Origin: Leucobacter chromiisoli
GTDB taxonomy: Bacteria; Actinomycetota; Actinomycetes; Actinomycetales; Microbacteriaceae
Length of the DNA: 64,000 bases
Assembly (NCBI RefSeq): GCF_016522505.1
Contig: NZ_JAEHOH010000011.1
Span: 62,001 to 126,000 of the forward strand
Direction: 5' to 3'
Part shown: positions 8,182 through 17,746 of the stretch, one piece after another
Numbering within the stretch: position 1 is the first letter of the stretch
Layout of the letters: the number at the start of each line of letters is the position of its first letter
Notes under the pieces: model-generated
Databases searched by the model: none
Told to the model about the DNA's origin: nothing
The model's input: the letters and a program-made list of their open reading frames with translations, nothing else
Position numbers and translations under genes: made by a program

Positions 8182-8955
8182 CTACCCGGCGGCGGCGAAG
8201 CGGGTGCCGTGGTCGGCCCCGTCGAGCACCGCGGGCAGCAGTCGCGTCTCGGTGAGCAGCACGGCCGTGCCGGCGTCGGTGGCGAGCCTCGCCGCCTCGA
8301 CCTTGGTCCGCGCCCCGCCGGTGCCCCACCCCGACTGCGCCTCGCCGATCTGGATCCCCTGCAGCTCATCGCCGTAGGGCACCCGCTCGATGCGCCTCGC
8401 CCCGACGGTGGTGGGCGGCGCGGTGTAGAGCGCGTCGACGTCGGAGAGCAGCACGAGCTGGTCGGCGCCGATGAGCCGCGCCACGAGCGCCGCGAGCCGA
8501 TCGTTGTCGCCGAAGCGGATCTCGTGCGTGGCGACCGTGTCGTTCTCGTTGATGATCGGCAGCGTGCCGAGCTGCAGCAGTCGCTCGAGCGCCCGACGCG
8601 CGTTGTCACGGTGAGTCGGGTTCTCCATGTCGTGAGCGGTCAGCAGCACCTGGCCGGCGATGATGTCGTGGCTGCTGAGCGCCCGCTGATACCGGTTCAC
8701 CAGGATGTTCTGACCGACCGCCGCCGCGGCCTGCTGGGTCGCGAGGTCGTCGGGCCGCTCCTCGAGCCTCAGGAACGGCACGCCGGTCGCGATCGCGCCG
8801 CTGGAGACGAGGATGACCTCCGCCCCCGCCGTGTAGAGCCTCGCGAGCGAACCGACCAGCGTGGCGATCTGGCCCGCGTTCTCCCCGCTCACCGATGAGG
8901 ATCCGACCTTGACGACGATGCGGCGGGCCGCCAGCAGTTCCTCTCCCGCGCTCAC
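8182..8955 (-). CDS. proB: Glutamate 5-kinase, short form without PUA domain
   Basis: ProB phosphorylates glutamate to start proline synthesis. The start is GTG 8955 ([20 protein letters not shown]), overlapping the obg stop in GTGA. The amino-acid kinase fold is evident from [43 protein letters not shown] and [12 protein letters not shown]. The product is 257 residues and ends soon after the kinase domain, whereas many family members carry a C-terminal PUA domain to about 370 residues. The kinase should be functional, but regulation or oligomer form may differ. Confidence 0.95.
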   Translation of the reverse strand: MSAGEELLAARRIVVKVGSSSVSGENAGQIATLVGSLARLYTAGAEVILVSSGAIATGVPFLRLEERPDDLATQQAAAAVGQNILVNRYQRALSSHDIIAGQVLLTAHDMENPTHRDNARRALERLLQLGTLPIINENDTVATHEIRFGDNDRLAALVARLIGADQLVLLSDVDALYTAPPTTVGARRIERVPYGDELQGIQIGEAQSGWGTGGARTKVEAARLATDAGTAVLLTETRLLPAVLDGADHGTRFAAAG

Positions 8956-10460
8956 GATCCGTCCTCTTCCCAGAGACCGGCCTTCCGCTCGCGCTCGAGC
9001 TCGGCCCGGGCCTCCGCCTTGGCGTCCATCCGCTCGTGGTACTCGGAGCGGCGCTCCTTGTTGGTGCGGCGCTCGTTCTGCTCCACCCGCAGATCGGTGC
9101 CTCGCGCACCCATCTGCACCTCGGCGGCGCTCGTCACCGTCGGCTCCCAGTCGAACACCACGCCGGATCCCGGGCCGATCACCACCGTCGAGCCGGCGGT
9201 GGCGCCGGCCTTGACCAGCGCGTCCTCGACGCCGAGCTTCTGCAGGCGGTCCGCCAGGTACCCGACCGCCTCGTCGTTCGTGAAGTCGGTCTGGGCCACC
9301 CAGCGCTCGGGCTTGGCGCCGAGGATCCGGTAGACGGTCCCGTAGGTCCCGCCCTCCGTCACCACACGATAGCCGCCGTCGTTCACCGCCTTCGGCTGCA
9401 GGACGATGCGCGGCTGCTCCGCCGCCTCGGCGAGCTCCCGCTTCCGAGCCTCCTCGACGAGCTCGGCGAGGGCGAAGCTCAGCTCCCGCAGCCCCTCGTG
9501 CGCGACGGTGGAGATCTCGAAGACGCGGTAGCCGAGCGCCTCGAGTTCGGGGCGCACGAAGTCGGCGAGTTCCCTGGCCTCGGGCACGTCGATCTTGTTG
9601 AGCGCGACGAGCTGCGGGCGATCCAGCAGCGGGACCTGCCCCTCGGGGACCGGGTAGGCCGAGAGCTCGCGCTTGATGATCTCGAGGTCGGAGAGCGGAT
9701 CGCGGCCCGGTTCGAGCGTCGCGCAGTCGAGCACGTGCAGCAGCGCGCTGCAGCGCTCGACGTGCCGCAGGAAGTCGAGGCCGAGGCCCTTGCCCTCGCT
9801 CGCCCCCTCGATCAGGCCGGGGACATCCGCCACGGTGAACCGGTGATCCGCCACCTGGACCACGCCGAGGTTCGGGTGCAGCGTGGTGAACGGGTAGTCG
9901 GCGATCTTCGGCCTGGCGGCGCTCATCGCGGCGATGAGGCTCGACTTGCCCGCCGACGGGAAGCCGACGAGGGCGACGTCGGCGATCGTCTTCAGCTCGA
10001 GGGTGAGACTGCCGCTCCACCCTTCGGTGCCGAGCAGCGCGAAGCCCGGCGCCTTGCGCTTGGTGCTCGCGAGCGCCGCGTTCCCGAGGCCGCCGATCCC
10101 GCCCTTCGCCGCGACGAAGCGGGTGCCCGGCTCGGTCAGGTCCACGAGCGTCTCCCCCGCGGCATCCTTCACGACGGTGCCGACGGGCACCGAGAGGACC
10201 AGCTCGGCCCCGTTGGTGCCGTCCCGGTTGTCTCCGGCGCCGTACCCGCCGTTCTCGGCGCTGCGATGCGGGCGGCGATGGTAGTCGAGCAGCGTGGTCG
10301 CCTGGGGGTCGGCGAGCAGCACGACGTCGCCGCCGTGTCCGCCGTTGCCGCCGTCCGGGCCGGCGAGCGGCTTGAACTTCTCGCGCCTGATCGACACGCA
10401 GCCGTTTCCGCCTCGGCCAGCCTGCAGGTGCACCTGCACCCGGTCCACGAACGTCACCAT
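8952..10460 (-). CDS. obg: GTPase Obg (CgtA)
   Basis: Obg is a GTPase in late 50S subunit assembly and stress control. The 502-residue product has the glycine-rich Obg fold ([29 protein letters not shown]), then the G domain with P-loop [19 protein letters not shown] and STVAHEGL. The OCT domain follows (residues about 350-430) with a charged C-terminal extension. It follows rpmA and rplU in the usual order and overlaps proB by 4 bp. Confidence 0.97.
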   Translation of the reverse strand: MVTFVDRVQVHLQAGRGGNGCVSIRREKFKPLAGPDGGNGGHGGDVVLLADPQATTLLDYHRRPHRSAENGGYGAGDNRDGTNGAELVLSVPVGTVVKDAAGETLVDLTEPGTRFVAAKGGIGGLGNAALASTKRKAPGFALLGTEGWSGSLTLELKTIADVALVGFPSAGKSSLIAAMSAARPKIADYPFTTLHPNLGVVQVADHRFTVADVPGLIEGASEGKGLGLDFLRHVERCSALLHVLDCATLEPGRDPLSDLEIIKRELSAYPVPEGQVPLLDRPQLVALNKIDVPEARELADFVRPELEALGYRVFEISTVAHEGLRELSFALAELVEEARKRELAEAAEQPRIVLQPKAVNDGGYRVVTEGGTYGTVYRILGAKPERWVAQTDFTNDEAVGYLADRLQKLGVEDALVKAGATAGSTVVIGPGSGVVFDWEPTVTSAAEVQMGARGTDLRVEQNERRTNKERRSEYHERMDAKAEARAELERERKAGLWEEDGS

Positions 10461-10546
10461 GCGGCTGGTCTCCTTCTGTCGAGTCTGTCGGGCCGTCGCG
10501 GCCGAGCCCCCGCCGGGCGGGCAGCGCCGATACCTCTATATACGGC

Positions 10547-10573
10547 AAAAGGCGAGCCGAAGCCCGCCTCGCC
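10547..10573 (-). terminator. Hairpin plus T4 between rpmA and obg
   Basis: On the minus strand GGCGAG and CTCGCC (+ positions 10568-10573 and 10551-10556) form a stem, followed by TTTT (10550-10547). It lies 14 bp past the rpmA stop. A partial terminator here would lower obg expression relative to the ribosomal proteins. A TATATA-containing stretch before obg could be a secondary promoter. Confidence 0.5.
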
Positions 10574-10587
10574 GTGTGCTGCTGGCC

Positions 10588-10842
10588 CTATGCGGCAGCT
10601 ACGATGTTGACGACCTTGCGGCCGCCCTTCGCGCCGAACTCGACCGCGCCCGCCGCGAGAGCGAACAGGGTGTCGTCGCCGCCACGGCCGACGTTGACGC
10701 CGGGGTGGAAGTGGGTTCCGCGCTGACGGACGATGATCTCGCCGGCGTTCACCTGCTGGCCGCCGAAGCGCTTCACGCCGAGGCGCTGCGCGTTCGAGTC
10801 GCGGCCGTTGCGGGTCGAGCTAGCGCCCTTCTTATGTGCCAT
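10588..10842 (-). CDS. rpmA: 50S ribosomal protein L27
   Basis: bL27 lies at the peptidyl transferase centre. The 84-residue product begins [20 protein letters not shown], the typical processed-like N-terminus without the Firmicutes cleavage extension, and continues with [19 protein letters not shown], which matches the family. It follows rplU by 30 bp. Confidence 0.98.
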   Translation of the reverse strand: MAHKKGASSTRNGRDSNAQRLGVKRFGGQQVNAGEIIVRQRGTHFHPGVNVGRGGDDTLFALAAGAVEFGAKGGRKVVNIVAAA

Positions 10843-10872
10843 GGGTCTCTACTCCTCTGGTTGTTCCGCGGA

Positions 10873-11181
10873 TTACTTGATGCCGGTGACCTTGAGACGG
10901 GTCAGATCCTGGCGGTGGCCCTGGCGGGACTTGTAACCGGTCTTGTTCTTGTAGCGCTGGATCACGATCTTCGGGCCGCGGAGGTCGTTGAGCACCTCGG
11001 CCGAGACCGTGACCTTCGCGAGTGCCGCGGCGTCGGTGGTCACCTTGTCGCCGTCAACGAGCAGGACCGCGGGAAGCTCGAGCTTGCCCTCGGCGTCACC
11101 CGACACCCGGTTGACCGTGATGATCGAACCGACCTCAACCTTCTCCTGCCGGCCGCCGGCGCGCACTACTGCGTAAACCAC
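10873..11181 (-). CDS. rplU: 50S ribosomal protein L21
   Basis: bL21 binds 23S rRNA. The 102-residue product starts [18 protein letters not shown] and ends in the basic [14 protein letters not shown] and LKVTGI segments typical of the family. It opens the rplU-rpmA-obg-proB-proA series and has a leader of about 125 nt from the promoter at 11313-11340. Confidence 0.98.
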   Translation of the reverse strand: MVYAVVRAGGRQEKVEVGSIITVNRVSGDAEGKLELPAVLLVDGDKVTTDAAALAKVTVSAEVLNDLRGPKIVIQRYKNKTGYKSRQGHRQDLTRLKVTGIK

Positions 11182-11281
11182 TTGTCACCCTTTTCTTAGA
11201 GGATCGTCTTGTGTGTCGAACGGCGACACGCGCCGCGTCCGATGTCTGTGGGCGGGCGACGTGACGTCTCTCCGCCGGAAC

Positions 11282-11299
11282 GCCACCCGTGGGGGTGGC
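11282..11299 (-). promoter_or_regulatory. Hairpin at the 5' end of the rplU leader
   Basis: GCCACCC (11282-11288) and GGGTGGC (11293-11299) form a perfect 7-bp stem with a 4-nt loop. It starts about 7 nt after the predicted transcript start and lies roughly 100 nt before rplU. It may be an autoregulatory site, an RNA stabiliser or the upstream rne terminator. Confidence 0.45.
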
Positions 11300-11312
11300 A
11301 CCAACGCTCAAT

Positions 11313-11340
11313 ATTATCGCGAAGGGGCGCCTTCGGTCAA
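11313..11340 (-). promoter_or_regulatory. Promoter of the rplU-rpmA-obg operon
   Basis: On the minus strand TTGACC (11340-11335) and GATAAT (11318-11313) are 16 bp apart, matching the sigma-70 consensus at 5 of 6 in each box. The expected start is near 11306. It lies between the rne stop (11358) and rplU (11181). Confidence 0.65.
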
Positions 11341-11357
11341 ATAGCGCGCGCCGCGTG

Positions 11358-13721
11358 TCACTGCTCCTCGGCGCGCTTCGCCGTCGCCGTCGCGTCGAGC
11401 GCCTGGGCGAGGGCCAGCCGGGCCGCCTGGGCGTCGTCGGCCACGGCCCCCGAGCCTCCCCGCACGGGCGGGGTGGTCACCCGTCGGCTCTTCGCACGCC
11501 CCCTGCCCGCGGGCGGAGCGTCCGGCAACGCGTCCAGCACCGACCCGAGCAGGTCGTCGGCGCGGCTCGCAGGCGCGCTCGAGGGCGCCTCCGGCGTCTG
11601 GGCCGGAGCGTGGGCCGGCGTCTGGGCCCGCTCCGAGGTCGCCTCCGGTCGCTGGTGGTCGGCCTCGGCCTCGGCGGGCTTCGCTCCGCCGATCGTCGAG
11701 GCCGCCACCTGGGCGAGCATGTTCTTGGCCCCGTCCGAGATGGCGTGGGTCTGGCTGGGCGCGTGCTGCGGGGCGGCCTGCTGCTGCGAACCGCCCTTGC
11801 CGCCCCGCTTGCCGCGGGATCCGCCGCCCTCGCTGCGGTGCTTCGAGACCGGCTCGTGGTGCACGATGAGACCGCGGCCGGCGCAGACGTCGCAGGGCTC
11901 GCTGAAGGATTCGAGGAGGCCGAGGCCCAGCTTCTTCCGGGTCATCTGCACGAGACCCAGCGAGGTCACCTCGGCCACCTGGTGCTTGGTGCGGTCCCGA
12001 CTCAGGCACTCGACCAGACGGCGCAGCACGAGATCGCGGTTCGACTCGAGGACCATGTCGATGAAGTCGACCACGATGATGCCGCCGATGTCGCGCAGCC
12101 GCAGCTGGCGCACGATCTCCTCCGCGGCCTCGAGGTTGTTCTTGGTCACCGTCTCCTCGAGATTGCCGCCCGAGCCCACGAACTTGCCCGTGTTCACGTC
12201 GATGACGGTCATCGCCTCCGTGCGGTCGATCACGAGCGATCCGCCGGACGGCAGCCAGACCTTGCGGTCGAGCGCCTTCGCGATCTGCTCGGTGACCCGG
12301 TACTCGTCGAAGACGTCGCGGTCGTTCTCGTAGCGCTCGACGCGCTGCAGCAGGTCGGGGGCCACCTGCGAGAGGTAGTCCTCGATCACGCGGTAGGTCT
12401 CGGAGCCCGAGATCACGAGCTTGTGGAAGTCCTCGTTGAAGACGTCGCGGATGATCTTGATCAGCATGTCGGGCTCGGAGTGCAGCAGCACCGGACCGCC
12501 GCCCTTCTGGGTGCGCTTCTGGATCGACTCCCACTGGCGCGTGAGGCGCTGCACGTCGTGCGTCAGCTGCTCCTCGGTGGCCCCCTCCGCCGCGGTGCGC
12601 ACGATGACGCCGGCGCCGGTCGGCAGCACCTCCTTGAGGATCTTCTTCAGGCGCGCCCGCTCGGTGTCGGGCAGCTTGCGGGAGATGCCGTTCATGGCGC
12701 CGCCCGGCACGTAGACGAGGAAGCGCCCCGGCAGGGAGATCTGGCTCGTGAGACGGGCGCCCTTATGGCCCACGGGATCCTTCGTGACCTGCACGAGCAC
12801 GGGATCCCCCGGCTTCAGGGCGTTCTCGATCTTGCGCGCGGTGTTGCCGCCCTCGAACTCCGACCAGTCGACCTCGCCCGAGTAGAGCACGGCGTTGCGG
12901 CCGCGGCCGATGTCGACGAACGCCGCCTCCATGCTCGGCAGCACGTTCTGGACGCGCCCGAGGTAGACGTTGCCGATCAGCGAGGTCTCGCTGGAGCGGG
13001 CGACGTAGTGCTCCACGAGCACCTTGTCCTCGAGCACGCCGATCTGGATCCGGTCGGCCGTGGTGCGCACGACCATCTCGCGGTCGACGGACTCGCGGCG
13101 CGCCAGGAACTCCGACTCGGTGATGACCATGCGGCGGCGACCGGCGTCCCGGCCGTCCCGACGGCGCTGCTTCTTCGCCTCGAGCCGCGTCGAGCCCTTG
13201 ACCTTCTGCGGCTCGGTGATCACGGGGGCGGTGCGCTGGCGGCGCGCCGGCTCCTCCTCGGGCTGCTCGCCGCCCGAGCGCCGCCGGCTCCGACGGCGGC
13301 TGGAACCCGATTCCCGGTCTTCGCTCTCGTCGCGGGAGAACTGCTGATCGAGCAGGTCGTCGAGCTGCCGCAGCTCGCCCCGGCGCGGTCGCGGCTGGAC
13401 GGGGGGCACGTCGGGGGCGAGGAAGATCAGGCGGGTCGTCGCGCGGAACCGCTCTTCGGGGCTCATCTCGGAGAGCGGGAGCACGAGGGGCGGCTCGGAA
13501 GTCTCGTCCTTCGCAGCGGCCTCCGCACCCTCCGACGACTCACCGATGCCGGTCTCCGCCGCTTCCGCGGTCGACGGGAGCTCATCGCTCGCCGCCTGCT
13601 GCTCCGCCTCGACCTGCGGCGCATCGGGCCGCGATTCCTGCGGAGCGGATGCGGCTCCGGGCTGCAGCTCCCCCTCCGGGTTCGATTCGGTGGTCTCGTC
13701 GTGATTCTCTCGATTCACCAT
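11358..13721 (-). CDS. rne: Ribonuclease E/G family protein
   Basis: This endoribonuclease initiates mRNA decay and processes rRNA. The start is ATG 13721 (MVNRENHDETTES) with AGGAG about 10 nt upstream; ATG 13739 would add six residues. The 787-residue product has a long disordered acidic N-terminus (1-200), an S1-type RNA-binding region (about 230-350) and the catalytic core with metal-binding acids in TVIDVNTGKFVG and IVVDFIDM. CDVCAGRG is the zinc-link position, and an alanine- and proline-rich tail follows. The central catalytic core with extensions on both sides is the actinobacterial layout. Confidence 0.95.
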   Translation of the reverse strand: MVNRENHDETTESNPEGELQPGAASAPQESRPDAPQVEAEQQAASDELPSTAEAAETGIGESSEGAEAAAKDETSEPPLVLPLSEMSPEERFRATTRLIFLAPDVPPVQPRPRRGELRQLDDLLDQQFSRDESEDRESGSSRRRSRRRSGGEQPEEEPARRQRTAPVITEPQKVKGSTRLEAKKQRRRDGRDAGRRRMVITESEFLARRESVDREMVVRTTADRIQIGVLEDKVLVEHYVARSSETSLIGNVYLGRVQNVLPSMEAAFVDIGRGRNAVLYSGEVDWSEFEGGNTARKIENALKPGDPVLVQVTKDPVGHKGARLTSQISLPGRFLVYVPGGAMNGISRKLPDTERARLKKILKEVLPTGAGVIVRTAAEGATEEQLTHDVQRLTRQWESIQKRTQKGGGPVLLHSEPDMLIKIIRDVFNEDFHKLVISGSETYRVIEDYLSQVAPDLLQRVERYENDRDVFDEYRVTEQIAKALDRKVWLPSGGSLVIDRTEAMTVIDVNTGKFVGSGGNLEETVTKNNLEAAEEIVRQLRLRDIGGIIVVDFIDMVLESNRDLVLRRLVECLSRDRTKHQVAEVTSLGLVQMTRKKLGLGLLESFSEPCDVCAGRGLIVHHEPVSKHRSEGGGSRGKRGGKGGSQQQAAPQHAPSQTHAISDGAKNMLAQVAASTIGGAKPAEAEADHQRPEATSERAQTPAHAPAQTPEAPSSAPASRADDLLGSVLDALPDAPPAGRGRAKSRRVTTPPVRGGSGAVADDAQAARLALAQALDATATAKRAEEQ

Positions 13722-13957
13722 TCCTGGTGTGCTCCTCATACCCGGGAGATACTGGCCCTCACCGGAAAACTATTCGTGCGGCGACGTCCGCGCCGCAACT
13801 CCCAATTTCCGCGGAGTGACTGCTCCGCGCTCGGTCGTTCTTCGACCTGCGGCCGCCTCTCGGCAGCCAGAAGACTGTACGTGCGCTGCGTCTCTTCGAC
13901 GCGATGCAGTGCCCCTATTATGGCACGACGGCCCATCGGACGCGCAGCAAGGCGCAC

Positions 13958-13963
13958 TAGTAT
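13958..13963 (+). promoter_or_regulatory. TAGTAT -10 box implying a leaderless VKOR mRNA
   Basis: TAGTAT fits the actinobacterial TANNNT -10 pattern and lies 7 nt before the ATG at 13971. There is no ribosome binding site, so the mRNA probably starts at or within a base or two of the start codon. Confidence 0.5.
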
Positions 13964-13970
13964 CTGCCCT

Positions 13971-14582
13971 ATGCACTCCGGATCACGGGTCTCGCCCCGC
14001 ACCATCGGTTTCGCCGTGGCCACCATGGTGCTGGGCGCCGGCGGATGGTTCGCCTCCTTCGAGCTGCTCACCGAGTACATCAAGACGCTGAACGACGGCG
14101 ACTACGTTCCGAACTGCGCGATCAGCGTGCTCGTGACCTGCGGACCGAACATGGGTTCGTGGCAGGGCTCCCTCTTCGGGTTCAGCAACACGATCGTCGG
14201 TGTGAGCGCCTTCATCGCGCCGATCGCGGTGGGCGTGTCGCTGCTCGCCGGCGCTCGCTTCAGGGCCTGGTTCTGGGCGCTGTACCAGTTCGGCCTCCTC
14301 GGGGGCTTCGTGTTCATCTGCTGGCTCGCCGCGCAGAGCATCTTCGTGCTCGGCACGCTCTGCCCCTGGTGCATGGTCGTCTGGACGGTGATGATCCCGC
14401 TGTGGTGGACGACCGCTTTCCGGCCCTACGCGAACGGGGACGTCCCCCTGGGCGCAGCCGCCCGTCGCCTCTTCCAGACGCTGCATTCGTGGAGCTGGGT
14501 CTTCATCCTCGTCAGCTACCTCGTCATCGCGGCGATCGCCCAGTTCCAGCTCGACTGGTTCGCCGAGTTCTCCCGCGCCTAG
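13971..14582 (+). CDS. Vitamin K epoxide reductase (VKOR) family protein
   Basis: Bacterial VKORs reoxidise disulfide-bond-forming proteins using membrane quinone. The 203-residue protein has four or five membrane segments. The redox pair is CPWC in GTLCPWCMVVW, and the loop cysteines are NCAISVLVTCG. Both cysteine pairs are present, as needed for electron relay. No DsbA-like partner gene lies beside it. It is divergent from rne. Confidence 0.9.
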   Translation: MHSGSRVSPRTIGFAVATMVLGAGGWFASFELLTEYIKTLNDGDYVPNCAISVLVTCGPNMGSWQGSLFGFSNTIVGVSAFIAPIAVGVSLLAGARFRAWFWALYQFGLLGGFVFICWLAAQSIFVLGTLCPWCMVVWTVMIPLWWTTAFRPYANGDVPLGAAARRLFQTLHSWSWVFILVSYLVIAAIAQFQLDWFAEFSRA

Positions 14583-14633
14583 CCTCGCGCTTCGTTTCAC
14601 CGGCTCGGCTCTCGACGGCGTCTCGAGGAGCCC

Positions 14634-14652
14634 GGCGCGCGTTCAGCGCGCC
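14634..14652. terminator. Hairpin between VKOR and coaE
   Basis: GGCGCGC (14634-14640) pairs with GCGCGCC (14646-14652) around a 5-nt loop. It overlaps the last codons of coaE and lies 51 bp past the VKOR stop. There is no T-tract. It may serve both convergent genes. Confidence 0.4.
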
Positions 14653-15242
14653 GTGAGGCGCTTCCAGAGGGCGTCCACCTGCTCGATGGTGCGAGCCTCG
14701 TCGCCGCTCGTGTCGATGACCACATCGGCCGCCGCCCGGCGCTCCTCGTCGCTCGCCTGGCTGGCCACGCGGCGTCGGGCATCCCCCTCGTCGAGACCCC
14801 GGAGCTCGACCTGGCGGCGCACGCGCGTCTCAGCCGGCGCGTCGGCCACCACCACGAGATCCCAGTCCATATCGGCGCCCGATTCGACGAGCAGCGGCAC
14901 CTCGTAGACGATGATCGCGTCGGGATCCGCGGCCCGCGCCTCGGCTACGCGTCGTTCTGCGAGCCGCCGCACCTCCGGGTGCACGATCGCGTTGAGGTCG
15001 GCCAGGGCCTCCGGATCGCCGAAGACCCTCTCGCCGAGCGCGGCGCGGTCGAGGCTGCCGTCGTCGCGGATGATCTCCTCGCCGAAGCGCTCCACGACGA
15101 GGCGCAGCCCGCGACTGCCCGGCTCGACCGCCTCCCGCGCCAGTCGATCGGCGTCGATCCGCACCGAGCCGAGGGCCTCGAGCCGACGGCCGATGGTGGA
15201 TTTCCCCGAGGCGATGCCGCCCGTCAGTCCGATGAGTGCCAC
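14643..15242 (-). CDS. coaE: Dephospho-CoA kinase
   Basis: CoaE phosphorylates dephospho-CoA in the last step of CoA synthesis. The 199-residue product has the P-loop GLTGGIASGKSTIGR, the DADRLAREA motif and the EVPLLVESG lid region. It is of normal length, lacks the C-terminal extension seen in mycobacteria, and converges with the VKOR gene. Confidence 0.96.
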   Translation of the reverse strand: MALIGLTGGIASGKSTIGRRLEALGSVRIDADRLAREAVEPGSRGLRLVVERFGEEIIRDDGSLDRAALGERVFGDPEALADLNAIVHPEVRRLAERRVAEARAADPDAIIVYEVPLLVESGADMDWDLVVVADAPAETRVRRQVELRGLDEGDARRRVASQASDEERRAAADVVIDTSGDEARTIEQVDALWKRLTAR

Positions 15243-15339
15243 GTCCGCAGTCTAGGGCACGGAAGACTCGCCCGACGTAGACTGGGGGCGCGGAGGCCGG
15301 AGGCGACCGTCTCCGATGGACGCGAGAGGACGTGGTCGC

Positions 15340-15954
15340 ATGCTCGAGATGATCACCGGCGGCGTCCTCGCGTCGGCCGCCGGGCTCAACGCGTACATCC
15401 CGCTGCTCGGCGTCGGCCTGCTCTCGCGCTACACCGAGCTCGTGCACCTGCCGAGCGGCTGGGCGTGGCTCGAGAACGGATGGGTCCTCGGGATCCTCGG
15501 CGTGCTGCTGCTCGTCGAGATCGTCGTCGACAAGTTCCCCGTGCTCGACACCGTGAACGACGTCCTGCAGACCGTGGTCCGGCCCGCGTCGGGCGGCCTC
15601 GTCTTCTCGGCCGGCTCCTCGAGCGAGACCGTGGCCGTCACGGATCCGGCCGCCTTCGTCGCGTCCGAGCAGGTGTGGCCGTTCCTCGCAGGCATCGCCA
15701 TCGCGCTCGTCCCGCACCTGTTGAAGGCGCTCGCGCGCCCCTTCCTCAATCTGCTCACCGCCGGAGCGGGCGCGGCCGTGATGAGCTTCTTCGAGGATGT
15801 CGGCGCAGCCGCGCTCACCCTGCTCGCGGTCCTCGCCCCCATCCTGGCGCTGGTCCTCATGGTGGTCATCGTCGTCCTGCTGGCGCGGCGCCTGCGCCGC
15901 GCGCTGGCCGCCCGCCGCGAGGCGCGGCGGCAGCCGGTAGCCGCGAGGAGCTGA
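15340..15954 (+). CDS. DUF4126-like membrane protein
   Basis: I chose ATG 15340 (MLEMITGGVLASAAGLNAY) because AGAGGA lies about 10 nt upstream; an ATG at 15316 is in frame but has no such site. The 204-residue product has about five hydrophobic segments with LNAYIPLLGVGL, KFPVLDTVNDVLQTVVRP and a glycine-rich hairpin, which I associate with DUF4126. The function is unknown. A TAGACT -10-like element lies upstream. Confidence 0.75.
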   Translation: MLEMITGGVLASAAGLNAYIPLLGVGLLSRYTELVHLPSGWAWLENGWVLGILGVLLLVEIVVDKFPVLDTVNDVLQTVVRPASGGLVFSAGSSSETVAVTDPAAFVASEQVWPFLAGIAIALVPHLLKALARPFLNLLTAGAGAAVMSFFEDVGAAALTLLAVLAPILALVLMVVIVVLLARRLRRALAARREARRQPVAARS

Positions 15955-16005
15955 TCGGCCTGCGGCCTCCGCCGACCGGGCGACGGGCGATGCCCGACGC
16001 AACGG

Positions 16006-16043
16006 CCGAGGGCCCGGCCTCCATGCGGAGACCGGGCCCTCGG
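16006..16043. terminator. Strong hairpin between DUF4126 gene and rpsA
   Basis: A perfect 12-bp stem (16006-16017 with 16032-16043) extends inward through CTCC/GGAG around ATGC, forming a long GC-rich hairpin. It lies 17 bp past the rpsA stop and 52 bp past the DUF4126 stop. There is no T-tract. It is probably a shared terminator. Confidence 0.6.
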
Positions 16044-16059
16044 TGCGTCGAGTCGGAGG

Positions 16060-17514
16060 CTAGTTGCCCTCGAGCTGCGCCTTCAGCGCCGCGAGTGCGG
16101 CGTCGTCGGCCAGCGCACCGGCCGAGGCCGAGTCGCTCGAGAAGTTCGACGACGCGGGAGCCGCAGCGGCGGGAGCCGTCGAGGCCTCGGCGAGCGAAGC
16201 GGCGACCTGCTTCTTGTGGGCCTCCCAGCGATCCTGGGCTGCAGCGTACTCCTGCTCCCACTTCTCGCGCTGAGACTCGAAGCCTTCCTTCCACTCCTGG
16301 GTCTCGGGATCGAAGCCCTCGGGGTACTTGTACTCGCCGTTCTCGTCGTACTCCGTGGTCATGCCGTACAGAGCCGGGTCGAACTCGGTGCCCTCGGGAT
16401 CCACGCCCTCGTTGGCCTGCTTGAGGCTGAGCGAGATGCGACGGCGGTCGAGATCGATGTCGATGATCTTGACGAAGACCTCCTGGCCCGCCTGCACGAC
16501 CTGCTCGGCGAGCTCGACGTGCTGGCCCGACAGCTCGGAGATGTGCACGAGGCCCTCGATGCCATCGGCCACGCGGACGAACGCGCCGAAGGGGACGAGC
16601 TTGGTGACGACGCCCGGGGCGATCTGGCCGATCGCGTGCGTGCGGGCGAAGACCTGCCAGGGATCCTCCTGGGTCGCCTTCAGCGAGAGCGACACGCGCT
16701 CGCGATCCAGCTCGACCGAGAGCACCTCGACGGTGACCTCCTGGCCGACCTCGACCACGTCGGAGGCGTGCTCGATGTGCTTCCAGCTGAGCTCGGAGAC
16801 GTGCACGAGACCGTCGACGCCGCCGAGGTCCACGAACGCGCCGAAGTTGACGATCGAGGAGATGACGCCCTTGCGCACCTGGCCGGGCTTGAGCTCCGCG
16901 AGGAACGACGAGCGGGTCGCCGACTGGGTCTCCTCGAGCAGCGCACGGCGCGAAAGGACCACGTTGTTGCGGTTCTTGTCGAGCTCCAGGATCTTCGCCT
17001 CGAGCTCCTGGCCCAGGTACGGGGTGAGATCGCGCACGCGGCGCAGCTCGATGAGCGAGGCCGGGAGGAAGCCGCGGAGGCCGATGTCGACGATGAGGCC
17101 GCCCTTGACGACCTCGATGACGGTGCCGGTGACGACGCCCTCGTTCTCCTTGATCTTCTCCACGTCGCCCCACGCGCGCTCGTACTGCGCACGCTTCTTC
17201 GACAGGATCAGACGGCCTTCCTTGTCCTCCTTCTGGAGCACGAGCGCCTCGACGGGATCGCCGACCTGAACGACCTCGTCGGGGTTCACGTCGTGCTTGA
17301 TGGACAGCTCGCGGGAGGGGATCACACCCTCTGTCTTGTAGCCCACGTCGAGGAGCACCTCGTCGCGGTCGATCTTCACCACGGTGCCCTCGATGAGGTC
17401 GCCGTCGTTGAAGAACTTCAGAGTCTTCTCGACCGCTGCAAGGAAGTCGTCGGCCGAGCCGATGTCGTTGATCGCGACCTGCTTGCTTGCTTTTTCGGTC
17501 GTTGCGTTCGTCAT
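16060..17514 (-). CDS. rpsA: 30S ribosomal protein S1
   Basis: S1 delivers mRNA to the 30S subunit. The start is ATG 17514 (MTNATTEKASKQVAIN). The 484-residue product has four S1 repeats (about residues 30-110, 120-200, 205-290 and 290-375), each with the FVD-type strand and hydrophobic core, for example GAFVDLGGVDGLVHVSEL. The tail is acidic and alanine-rich. Actinobacterial S1 proteins usually have four such repeats rather than the six of E. coli. Confidence 0.97.
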   Translation of the reverse strand: MTNATTEKASKQVAINDIGSADDFLAAVEKTLKFFNDGDLIEGTVVKIDRDEVLLDVGYKTEGVIPSRELSIKHDVNPDEVVQVGDPVEALVLQKEDKEGRLILSKKRAQYERAWGDVEKIKENEGVVTGTVIEVVKGGLIVDIGLRGFLPASLIELRRVRDLTPYLGQELEAKILELDKNRNNVVLSRRALLEETQSATRSSFLAELKPGQVRKGVISSIVNFGAFVDLGGVDGLVHVSELSWKHIEHASDVVEVGQEVTVEVLSVELDRERVSLSLKATQEDPWQVFARTHAIGQIAPGVVTKLVPFGAFVRVADGIEGLVHISELSGQHVELAEQVVQAGQEVFVKIIDIDLDRRRISLSLKQANEGVDPEGTEFDPALYGMTTEYDENGEYKYPEGFDPETQEWKEGFESQREKWEQEYAAAQDRWEAHKKQVAASLAEASTAPAAAAPASSNFSSDSASAGALADDAALAALKAQLEGN

Positions 17515-17746
17515 GTAATTGGTCTCCAGAATGGACAGGGAGTCAGGCGGATGCGGCCCGGGCGGTTGCCCCAGTTCCGCGCCCGCATATGGACAGGGTT
17601 GAGCCGCCACAAATGTGACACCTCAGCCTACCCCGGAACCACCCCTGGAATCAAGCGCATGTCGAGGCGACACGCCCGGCCCCCATCCCGGCATTCGGTG
17701 GTCGCGAATGGCCGCACAACAGGGCGACGACCTGCGCGACCCCGGT

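Noticed and set aside
8182-10548. A single 788-codon minus frame covering proB and part of obg
   Set aside because: Only the last 257 codons are ProB; the rest is an out-of-frame shadow of obg.
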